Shown: piece after piece, positions 7,395 to 14,206 of the stretch | Layout of the letters: each line of letters opens with the position of its first letter | Numbering within the stretch: position 1 is the stretch's first letter | Source: UMGS755 sp045595795 | Lineage (GTDB): Bacteria > Bacillota > Clostridia > UBA1381 > UBA9506 | Assembly (NCBI GenBank): GCA_045595795.1 | Contig: JAZOBC010000009.1 | Span: 1 to 24,158 of the forward strand | DNA: 24,158 nt | Direction: 5' to 3' | Translations under genes and position numbers: made by a program | Notes under the pieces: model-generated | Databases searched by the model: none | What the model was told of the DNA's origin: nothing | The model's input: only the letters and a program-made list of their open reading frames with translations

Positions 7395-9185
7395 ATGGAA
7401 ATTACAAAGGATATTCAATATATCGGCGTCAATGACCATGATATTGACCTTTTTGAAGGACAATATCATGTGCCGAACGGCATGTCTTATAATTCATACT
7501 TGATTTTGGATGAAAAAATTGCCGTGATGGATACGGTTGATGCCCGTTTTACCCATGAATGGTTAGATAAAATTGAAGCAGCTGCCGGTGGCAGAAAGCC
7601 TGATTACTTAATTGTTCAGCACATGGAGCCGGATCATTCTGCCAATGTGGCAAACTTCATGCGCGTTTATCCTGATGCTAAGGTGGTTTCAGGCAGTAAA
7701 TCCTTTGCCATGATGCATCAGTTTTTTGGAACGGATTTTGCAGACCGTCAGGTGGTTGTGGGCGAGGGTGATACGCTGTCCTTAGGTCGTCATACGCTGA
7801 CCTTTGTCACAGCCCCCATGGTGCATTGGCCGGAAGTTGTTGTAACCTATGACAACAGTGATAAGGTGCTGTTTTCAGCGGATGGCTTCGGTAAGTTTGG
7901 TGCGCTAGACGTGGAGGAAGATTGGGCATGTGAAGCGCGCCGTTATTACATTGGTATTGTGGGTAAATACGGTGCACAGGTACAGGCTCTTTTGAAAAAG
8001 GCTGCAGGACTTGACATTGCAACAATCTGCCCGCTTCACGGTCCGATTTTGAAAGAAAATTTGGGTTACTATTTGAATTTATATAACATCTGGTCTTCCT
8101 ACAGTGTGGAGACAGAGGGTATTGTGATTGCTTATACTTCAGTTTATGGCAATACCAAAAAGGCTGTGGAGCTTTTGGCCGAAAAACTGAAGGCCAAGGG
8201 TTGTCCTAAAGTGGTTGTGAACGATTTGGCACGATGCGACATGGCAGAAGCTGTGGAAGATGCTTTTCGCTATGGCAAGCTTGTTTTAGCCACCACGACC
8301 TATAATGCAGAGATTTTTCCCTTTATGCGTGAGTTCATTCATCATTTGACCGAGCGCGGTTTTAAAAATCGTACCATTGGTCTTATTGAAAACGGCACCT
8401 GGGCACCGCTTGCAGCTAAGGTAATGCGCCAGATGCTTGAGCCTTGCAAAAATCTGACTTATACGAATACAACGGTGACGATTCGCTCGGCACTAAATGA
8501 TGAAAGCAGCAATCAGCTTGAACAAATGGCAGAAGAACTGTGCCGTGATTATCTGGCTCAGCATAGCGAAACGGCAAATAAAAATGATCTGTCCGCACTG
8601 TTTAACATTGGTTACGGTCTCTATGTTGTAACCTCTCATGACGGAAAACGGGATAACGGCCTGATTGTGAACACCATTTCTCAAGTGACGAGCACGCCTA
8701 ATCGCATTGCTGTTACCATTAATAAAGATAATTATTCCCATCACATCATCAAGCAGACCGGCATCATGAATGTAAACTGTTTGTCTATTGATGCGCCGTT
8801 TAGCGTGTTTGAAACGTTTGGTTTCCAAAGCGGCAGAACGGTGGATAAATTTGCAGGCTGTGACCCCTTGCGCTCCGATAACGGTCTGATCTTCCTGCCT
8901 CGTCATATCAACTCCTTCCTGTCGCTAAAGGTGGAGCAATATATTGATTTAGACACTCATGGCATGTTTATTTGTAGTGTGACGGAATCCCGCGTGATTT
9001 CCGACCAGGAAACCATGACCTACACGTATTATCAGAATCATGTTAAGCCAAAGCCGGAAACAGAGGGCAAAAAGGGTTATGTGTGCAAAGTTTGTGGCTA
9101 TGTGCTGGAGGGTGATGCACTGCCCGAAGATTATGTGTGCCCCTTGTGTAAGCATGGTGCAAGCGATTTTGAGCCGATTGTGTAA
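7395..9185 (+). CDS. Multidomain flavodiiron protein (O2/NO reductase) fused to flavin reductase and rubredoxin
   Basis: A 596-residue cytoplasmic enzyme expected to reduce O2 to water and/or NO to N2O. Domains in order: a metallo-beta-lactamase-like diiron domain (1-240) with ligands H76-x-E78-x-D80-H81, H144, D163 and H215, all present; a flavodoxin domain (243-395) with FMN loop TSVYGNT at 248-254; a flavin-reductase-like domain (about 398-545); and a C-terminal rubredoxin with Cys564, Cys567, Cys582 and Cys585. Only 14 residues separate the two CxxC pairs, against about 29 in ordinary rubredoxins, so it is of the short-spaced, rubrerythrin-like type. The C-terminal half resembles high-molecular-weight rubredoxin (Hrb), the separate electron donor of FprA in Moorella; here donor and oxidase are one chain, so NAD(P)H-driven reduction without partners is plausible. 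The ATG at 7395 has AAAGGAAG 8 nt upstream. The name fprA would cover only the core. Confidence 0.93.
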   Translation: MEITKDIQYIGVNDHDIDLFEGQYHVPNGMSYNSYLILDEKIAVMDTVDARFTHEWLDKIEAAAGGRKPDYLIVQHMEPDHSANVANFMRVYPDAKVVSGSKSFAMMHQFFGTDFADRQVVVGEGDTLSLGRHTLTFVTAPMVHWPEVVVTYDNSDKVLFSADGFGKFGALDVEEDWACEARRYYIGIVGKYGAQVQALLKKAAGLDIATICPLHGPILKENLGYYLNLYNIWSSYSVETEGIVIAYTSVYGNTKKAVELLAEKLKAKGCPKVVVNDLARCDMAEAVEDAFRYGKLVLATTTYNAEIFPFMREFIHHLTERGFKNRTIGLIENGTWAPLAAKVMRQMLEPCKNLTYTNTTVTIRSALNDESSNQLEQMAEELCRDYLAQHSETANKNDLSALFNIGYGLYVVTSHDGKRDNGLIVNTISQVTSTPNRIAVTINKDNYSHHIIKQTGIMNVNCLSIDAPFSVFETFGFQSGRTVDKFAGCDPLRSDNGLIFLPRHINSFLSLKVEQYIDLDTHGMFICSVTESRVISDQETMTYTYYQNHVKPKPETEGKKGYVCKVCGYVLEGDALPEDYVCPLCKHGASDFEPIV

Positions 9186-9190
9186 CAGCC

Positions 9191-9868
9191 ATGGAATTAA
9201 AGGTTATCGCACACATTCATAACGATTTACATGAAAAGTTTGGTATTCCACGGCAAAGTGGTCTGGTAAGCGGTTTAGAATCTATCATTGTGTTTGAAGA
9301 AGCATACCGTCAGATAGAGGCGCTACATGGCATTGAGGACTATTCACATTTGTGGCTCATTTGGCAATTCTCAGAGTGTGCAGATGCCGAGTGGCGTCCC
9401 ACCGTACGTCCGCCGCGACTTGGCGGCAATCGTCGCATGGGTGTTTTTGCAACGCGCTCTCCCTTTCGCCCGAATCATTTGGGGCTTTCTTCTGTCTCTC
9501 TTTTGGGCGTGGAAAAGACCAAGGATCATGGTCATGTGTTGCGTGTGGCTGGTGCCGATCTTATGAACGGAACGCCGATTTATGATATTAAGCCGTACAT
9601 CCGGTATACCGATTCGCATCCGGATGCTGTTTCCGGATTTGCCGAAGAATTTGTTGATTACCACTTGTCGGTTCAGTGTCCAGAGCAGCTTTTAGAAATT
9701 GTAGAGCCTGAACAAAGATCGGTTTTAATAGAGCTTTTAGCGCAGGACCCGCGTCCGGCGTATCAGCATGATGAGAATCGGCTTTACCATATGGATTTTG
9801 GCCCCTATCTTGTCTCTTTTACGGTTTCGGATGAGATTCTGACCGTGACGGCGCTTTGTCGACGATAA
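9191..9868 (+). CDS. trmO: tRNA (N6-threonylcarbamoyladenosine37-N6)-methyltransferase TrmO
   Basis: A 225-residue TrmO/TsaA (YaeB, UPF0066) protein that uses S-adenosylmethionine to convert t6A37 to m6t6A in threonine tRNA. The N-terminal KFGIPRQSGL (residues 16-25) and the central signature RPPRLGGNRRMGVFATRSPF, followed by RPNHLGLSSV, are characteristic of its beta-barrel SAM site, as is DIKPYIRYTDS. The C-terminal part (about 155-225) completes the usual bacterial length. The gene starts 5 nt after the flavodiiron stop codon without a recognisable Shine-Dalgarno, so translation is probably coupled. A strong terminator closes the transcript. The link to the flavodiiron gene looks like shared transcription rather than shared function. 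Confidence 0.93.
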   Translation: MELKVIAHIHNDLHEKFGIPRQSGLVSGLESIIVFEEAYRQIEALHGIEDYSHLWLIWQFSECADAEWRPTVRPPRLGGNRRMGVFATRSPFRPNHLGLSSVSLLGVEKTKDHGHVLRVAGADLMNGTPIYDIKPYIRYTDSHPDAVSGFAEEFVDYHLSVQCPEQLLEIVEPEQRSVLIELLAQDPRPAYQHDENRLYHMDFGPYLVSFTVSDEILTVTALCRR

Positions 9869-9879
9869 CATAAAATATG

Positions 9880-9931
9880 AGACTGCCTTGTTCGCTTTCA
9901 GCTTTTGGGAGTAGCAAGACAGTCTTTTTTT
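9880..9931 (+). terminator. Rho-independent terminator after trmO
   Basis: AGACTGCCTTG (9880-9890) pairs with CAAGACAGTCT (9915-9925) with one mismatch, closing a 24-nt loop, and runs into seven T (9925-9931). Confidence 0.85.
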
Positions 9932-10020
9932 ATCAGAATGGACGTTAGAGCCTAAGTACATAAAAATGATGAAAAGCATAAAAAATTGCAAAAATTTTTC
10001 TATCTTTTTTGTAGATATCG

Positions 10021-10049
10021 TTGCATAAACGAGAATTTTGTGATACAAT
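10021..10049 (+). promoter_or_regulatory. Promoter of the division/translation operon
   Basis: TTGCAT (10021-10026), a 17-nt spacer and TACAAT (10044-10049), with a TG extension at 10041-10042. It is preceded by an A/T-rich stretch. I see no other clear promoter between here and 18467, so it probably serves all eight genes downstream; the leader to the first start is about 77 nt. Confidence 0.8.
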
Positions 10050-10132
10050 AGTTACATAGTGGATTGGTGTGTGTTTTTTCAGAAAATGAAAGCCCAATTC
10101 CTTGTGAACTTGTAGGAAAAACGGAGCATAGA

Positions 10133-11344
10133 ATGCCTATGAAACGAAAAATCAATATTTTAATACCGATTTTTGTTATTTTGGTTGTGATTTACGTCAT
10201 TCGCTCCGTCTCCGGAACACGCATTCAGATTGAGGCGTTGCATCGCGGTAGTATGGAAGATATGATTAGCACGAAGGGTATCTTAATTAAAGAAGAAACC
10301 GTTCTCGGCTATGAAACCGGCGGCATTTTTGAACCACTGGTTCAGGAGGGCGCTCGTGTTTCTGTGGGGCAAGAGGTTGCTGCAGTTTATGCTCAGGCGA
10401 TGGATTCAGACTTGCGAAATCGTTTGGAACAAGTAAAAAAGAAGATTGAAAGTCTGGAGGAAAGTCAGGCAACACTTCTTCATTTTACGGGAGATATTGC
10501 TCGCCTTGAACAAAAGCTTTCTGAAACCACAAAGGAACTCATTGAAAAAAGTCAGGCGGGGGATATGACAGCTGTGGAAGAACTGCGGTTTTCCATTGAA
10601 GCCTTGTGTGAAAAAAAAGCAGAGGTTTCCGGAATTACCACCGGCAATAGTGTTTTAGAACTGCTCAAGCAGCAAAAGTCAGATTTAGAGAGTCAGGCCG
10701 GATCAGCACATCACTGTTTGACAGCTCCGGTTTCCGGTGTTTTTTCCACTGCGGTGGACGGATTTGAATCTCTGATTACGCCCTATAATATGACAGAACT
10801 GACCCCTTCTGTTGTAGAACAATATTTGCAACAGGATAACGGAAGCGAGACGCGACAAGAAGCCGCTTCCTGTAAGGTTGTCAAAAACTTTCAATATCAC
10901 ATTGCCGTCAACATTCCTGAGGAGAAATTAAATGCGGTTTCGGTTGGTAGTGAGATAACACTTAGACTCTATGATTTGTCATCTGATTTGGTTAAAGCAG
11001 AGGTTTGCTATATTTCGGCAGCAGAAAATGGAACTCAGACTGTGATTTTATCTTGCGACCAATATATTGAGTCGTTATTTAAGCGTCGCTTTGTCAATTT
11101 AGAACTCATTAAAAAACGCTATGAAGGCTATCGCGTCAGCGTGAAAAGCTTGCGTACGAAGGATGAAGTCACCGGCGTGTATGTTCGTCGTGATGATGTT
11201 TTAAAATTCATTCCCGTGTCGATTTTATATAACACGCAGGACATTGCCATTGTAGATTCTGCCGATAGCAGTAACCCCCTGCGCCTTTACGACGAGGTGG
11301 TTGTGCATGCCAGCAGTTATGAGGAGGGAAAACTGCTTCGATGA
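10133..11344 (+). CDS. HlyD-like membrane adaptor protein
   Basis: A 403-residue protein with one N-terminal transmembrane helix (about 8-26) and the rest outside the cell. It has the layout of HlyD/membrane-fusion proteins: a first lipoyl-like half near 56-88 (GYETGGIFEPLVQEGARVSVGQ), a long helical coiled-coil region at about 92-195, a second lipoyl-like half (LTAPVSGVFS, 196-205), then beta-rich domains. No ABC transporter or export gene lies beside it. It heads the cluster with yggS, sepF, ylmH and divIVA, overlapping yggS by 4 nt, so its role may concern the cell envelope or division rather than export; that is inference. The ATG at 10133 has GGAG (10123-10126) 6 nt upstream; a second ATG at 10139 is possible. 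A GTG at 10064 is rejected, as it has no ribosome site. Confidence 0.8.
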   Translation: MPMKRKINILIPIFVILVVIYVIRSVSGTRIQIEALHRGSMEDMISTKGILIKEETVLGYETGGIFEPLVQEGARVSVGQEVAAVYAQAMDSDLRNRLEQVKKKIESLEESQATLLHFTGDIARLEQKLSETTKELIEKSQAGDMTAVEELRFSIEALCEKKAEVSGITTGNSVLELLKQQKSDLESQAGSAHHCLTAPVSGVFSTAVDGFESLITPYNMTELTPSVVEQYLQQDNGSETRQEAASCKVVKNFQYHIAVNIPEEKLNAVSVGSEITLRLYDLSSDLVKAEVCYISAAENGTQTVILSCDQYIESLFKRRFVNLELIKKRYEGYRVSVKSLRTKDEVTGVYVRRDDVLKFIPVSILYNTQDIAIVDSADSSNPLRLYDEVVVHASSYEEGKLLR

Positions 11345-12018
11345 ATATCAAAGCAAATATACAACGCATACAGGAAAGAATTGCAAATGCGGCACAATCA
11401 GCAGGCAGAGCTGCCGAGGATATTACCCTGGTTGCTGTTACCAAAACGGTTGATGCAGAGGCAGCTAAGCAGGTGCTTGAGGCAGGGGTTTTTGATTTAG
11501 GTGAAAACCGCGTGCAATCTTTTTTGGATAAATATGAGGTGCTGGCAGATAGGCCGAACTGGCATCTGATTGGTCATTTACAGACAAACAAGGTTAAATA
11601 CTTGATTGGTAAGGTAGGGCTGATTCATTCGGTAGATTCTGTGCATCTGGCGGAAGAAATCAATAAAAAGGCGCAAAGTCAAGGACTTTGTCAAGATATT
11701 TTGTTTCAGTTTAACATTTCCGGTGAAGCGAGTAAATCCGGTGCTGCGGCAGAGGAGGCCGAGGCCATTTTTGAAGCGTTGTCAACTTTTGAGTCAATTC
11801 GTATCCGTGGCCTCATGACCATGGCACCCCTGGGTGCTGATGAAGCAGAGACTCGGCAGGTTTTTGCAGGCCTACGTACTTTGTCTGAAAAACTGAAAAC
11901 AGGGAACTATCCCAATGCAAACATGGAGTGTCTTTCCATGGGTATGAGTGGTGACTTTGAGGCCGCCATCAAAGAAGGCGCAAATCTGGTGAGAATCGGA
12001 AGCGCACTGTTTGTGTAA
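11341..12018 (+). CDS. yggS: YggS/PLPBP-family pyridoxal phosphate homeostasis protein
   Basis: A 225-residue, single-domain PLP-binding protein of the YggS (YlmE, PROSC) family, which buffers pyridoxal phosphate and affects amino-acid and keto-acid balance without a known catalytic reaction. The PLP lysine is Lys35 in VAVTKT. GENRVQ, WHLIGHLQTNKVKY and the phosphate-binding C-terminal run LSMGMSGDFEAAI then VRIGSALF are all present. Length is normal. Its ATG shares bases with the stop codon of the HlyD-like gene (ATGA), indicating translational coupling. In Bacillus the equivalent gene ylmE sits just before sepF, as here. Confidence 0.95.
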   Translation: MNIKANIQRIQERIANAAQSAGRAAEDITLVAVTKTVDAEAAKQVLEAGVFDLGENRVQSFLDKYEVLADRPNWHLIGHLQTNKVKYLIGKVGLIHSVDSVHLAEEINKKAQSQGLCQDILFQFNISGEASKSGAAAEEAEAIFEALSTFESIRIRGLMTMAPLGADEAETRQVFAGLRTLSEKLKTGNYPNANMECLSMGMSGDFEAAIKEGANLVRIGSALFV

Positions 12019-12060
12019 TCAAAAAAATAATATATGGATTAAAACATAGGAGGAAACATT

Positions 12061-12489
12061 ATGGGAACCATGAACAAACTGTTGAACTGGATTGGCATTT
12101 CGGAGGAAGTAGACGAAGAAGAAGAATTCCTGACCAACGAAAAACCTGAGGTTGATGAACCGATGATCCCTGTTGGAAAGCGTGGCAAGGTTGTGAATCT
12201 GCAGGCAACAACACAAATGAAGGTTGTTGTGATTCAGTTAACCTGTTTCGAAGATGCACGCGACATTGCGGATCACTTAAAGGCAAAAAAGCCTGTGGTC
12301 ATTAACCTGGAAAAACTGGACAAGGAAGTCTCTCGTCGTGTGGTAGACTTTCTTTCAGGTACGGTCTATGGTGTTGACGGCAACATTCAAAAAGTTGCGA
12401 ACGGTATTTTCCTGATTGCACCTTACAATGTTGGCATCATGGGCGACTTTAAAGACGAACTGACAAAAGGCTTCCCCATTTCTTATTAA
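12061..12489 (+). CDS. sepF: Cell division protein SepF
   Basis: A 142-residue SepF, which bundles FtsZ filaments and anchors them to the membrane during septum formation. The N-terminal MGTMNKLLNWIG forms the amphipathic membrane-binding helix, followed by an acidic, flexible linker (about 15-60). The conserved C-terminal dimer domain spans about 65-142, with DARDIADHLKAKKPVVINL near 82-100 and YGVDGNIQKVANGIFLIAP near 112-130. AGGAGG at 12048-12053 lies 7 nt before the ATG, the strongest ribosome site in this operon. It lies between yggS and ylmH as in many Firmicutes. Confidence 0.96.
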   Translation: MGTMNKLLNWIGISEEVDEEEEFLTNEKPEVDEPMIPVGKRGKVVNLQATTQMKVVVIQLTCFEDARDIADHLKAKKPVVINLEKLDKEVSRRVVDFLSGTVYGVDGNIQKVANGIFLIAPYNVGIMGDFKDELTKGFPISY

Positions 12490-12491
12490 TC

Positions 12492-13235
12492 ATGACATCA
12501 GGTGATGAAAAATTGCTCCTTGCCCGTTTGGGCGATTTGGAGCGAGGGGCTGAACGCGGCGCAAAGCCGTGTTTCAGCCGTTTTTTGGACCCTAAGGAAA
12601 TTGTCTTATTTCAAAAACACATGCACCCATGCGTGCCATATATGCTTTGGGGTGGCTATGACGACAGCGAACGAAATATGCTGGGTTTTTTTCCGGATTT
12701 TATGGAGCCTGACCCAGCGCTGTTTCCTTTGCAGGCCTTGCGGCTTTCTTGCGCTGAAACACCGGGGCACAGAACTGTTTTAGGATCTGTGATGTCTTTG
12801 GGTATTGAGCGCAGTCTCATTGGCGATGTGGCGATGGAGAAGCAGGGTGCCGTTTTGTTTGCTTGTGACAGCATTTGTGATTATCTCATGATGAATTTAA
12901 CCCGCGTGGGACGCTCTAAGGTTACGCTTGTGGCGACAGAACCTGACTGCCTGCAAATTTTGCCCCGTGCTTGGGAACCGATTTCCGGAACGGTGGCATC
13001 TGTCAGACTGGACTGTGTCCTGGGACTTTTGACCGGTGTTTCACGTTCCGGTGCTGAGGAACTTTTGAAAAAGGAATTGGTTTCCGTTAATTTCAGCGTC
13101 TGCACAAAAGGCTCTGTGCTTCTTTGTGAAGGTGATGTAATCAGTGTGCGCGGTTTTGGACGTGCAGAACTGATGGCTATTTTAGGAGAAACACGAAAAG
13201 GCAGAATGAGAATCACATTAAAAAAATATACATAG
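12492..13235 (+). CDS. ylmH: YlmH-type S4-domain RNA-binding protein
   Basis: A 247-residue YlmH-family protein. The N-terminal region (1-160) includes FLDPKEIVLFQKHM, MLWGGYDDSERNMLGFFPDF and SVMSLGIERSLIGDV, which are family landmarks. The S4 RNA-binding domain occupies about 166-228 and ends in the characteristic GDVISVRGFGR. In Bacillus YlmH binds the 50S subunit and has been implicated in ribosome-associated quality control of stalled nascent chains; its older link to division comes from gene position. It starts 2 nt after the sepF stop codon without a visible Shine-Dalgarno, so translation is probably coupled to sepF. No earlier or nearby alternative start in frame fits better. Confidence 0.92.
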   Translation: MTSGDEKLLLARLGDLERGAERGAKPCFSRFLDPKEIVLFQKHMHPCVPYMLWGGYDDSERNMLGFFPDFMEPDPALFPLQALRLSCAETPGHRTVLGSVMSLGIERSLIGDVAMEKQGAVLFACDSICDYLMMNLTRVGRSKVTLVATEPDCLQILPRAWEPISGTVASVRLDCVLGLLTGVSRSGAEELLKKELVSVNFSVCTKGSVLLCEGDVISVRGFGRAELMAILGETRKGRMRITLKKYT

Positions 13236-13252
13236 AGAGAGGATGGCCCGAC

Positions 13253-14155
13253 ATGTTAACGCCTGTTGATATTGAAAATAAAGAGTTTACCAAAGCGTTT
13301 CGCGGTTATGATATTTATGAAGTCGAAGAATTTATGAAAAGTCTTGTGACAGATTATGAAAAACTGTATCGTGACAACGCAGAGCTCAAAGAAAAAAATG
13401 CCGTGTTAAATGATGCCATCGGTAGCTATAAGGGCATGGAAGAAACCATGCAGAATGCAATTTTAGTGGCTCAGAAAACTGCGGAGGATATTAAGAAAAA
13501 TGCCTATGAGCGTTCTGAAACGATTGTTAAGGAAGCAGAACGTCGTGCGGCAGAAGCAGTGAATCAGGCAAATCGCTCCATCTCAAATTTAGAAAAGACC
13601 TATTTGAGTATGCAGCGCGAGATGAACGGATTTAAGGCAAAAATGAACGCGTTGTTATCAACCTACATGCAGCTGCTTTCCGAACTGCCGGAAAAAGGTG
13701 GCGTCAAGGGTTTTTCTACCTTGAATGTGCCGGAACTGGCGGAGGTTGAGGAGTCGGTGGCAGAAAGTAATTACGAAACGACATCCGAACAGGAAGATCA
13801 GAGCAACACCACACCCTTTACGTTACCCAGTTTTACTGACTTGAAGAAGGAAGAGGAAGCACCCGGATGTGTGGCAGAACCTGCTGTGATGGAACCAACT
13901 TCTGAAATCGGTTTTGAAACAGAACGTAAAATTAATCCCATTGTGGAAGAATTGCTGCAAAAGAAAAAGGAACAGGCGCAACAGGAGCAAGTTAGTGCTA
14001 TGTCACAGATTTCTGAATCTCCGGTTGAACAGGCACCTATTGAGAGCTTTTCTGTAACAAAGGAAACCGTTCAGAGCGACCCCGAGGCAACGCTTTCCTC
14101 AATTAACCTCAATAACTTAAAGCATTTTGATGTTTTTTCTGATGATTCAATCTAA
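13253..14155 (+). CDS. divIVA: DivIVA-domain protein
   Basis: A 300-residue DivIVA-family coiled-coil protein that recognises curved membranes at septa and poles. The N-terminal lipid-binding domain is clear: MLTPVDIENKEFTKAFRGYD, with Phe16-Arg17 matching the membrane-inserting pair of B. subtilis DivIVA. A coiled coil runs through about residues 25-150, with ETIVKEAERRAAEAVNQANR near 83-102. The remaining half (about 155-300) is acidic and low in complexity, longer than in B. subtilis DivIVA (164 residues), and ends in HFDVFSDDSI. GAGAGG lies about 10 nt before the ATG. It sits between ylmH and ileS as in Bacillus and Staphylococcus. Confidence 0.94.
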   Translation: MLTPVDIENKEFTKAFRGYDIYEVEEFMKSLVTDYEKLYRDNAELKEKNAVLNDAIGSYKGMEETMQNAILVAQKTAEDIKKNAYERSETIVKEAERRAAEAVNQANRSISNLEKTYLSMQREMNGFKAKMNALLSTYMQLLSELPEKGGVKGFSTLNVPELAEVEESVAESNYETTSEQEDQSNTTPFTLPSFTDLKKEEEAPGCVAEPAVMEPTSEIGFETERKINPIVEELLQKKKEQAQQEQVSAMSQISESPVEQAPIESFSVTKETVQSDPEATLSSINLNNLKHFDVFSDDSI

Positions 14156-14206
14156 GATATATGTGACTTTATGAAGCGGTGCTTCAGTAGAAAGGATGAA
14201 CAACCA

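Noticed and set aside
9737..10048. 103-codon - strand open frame covering the gap after trmO
   Set aside because: It covers the trmO terminator and operon promoter region, has no ribosome site and is low-complexity.
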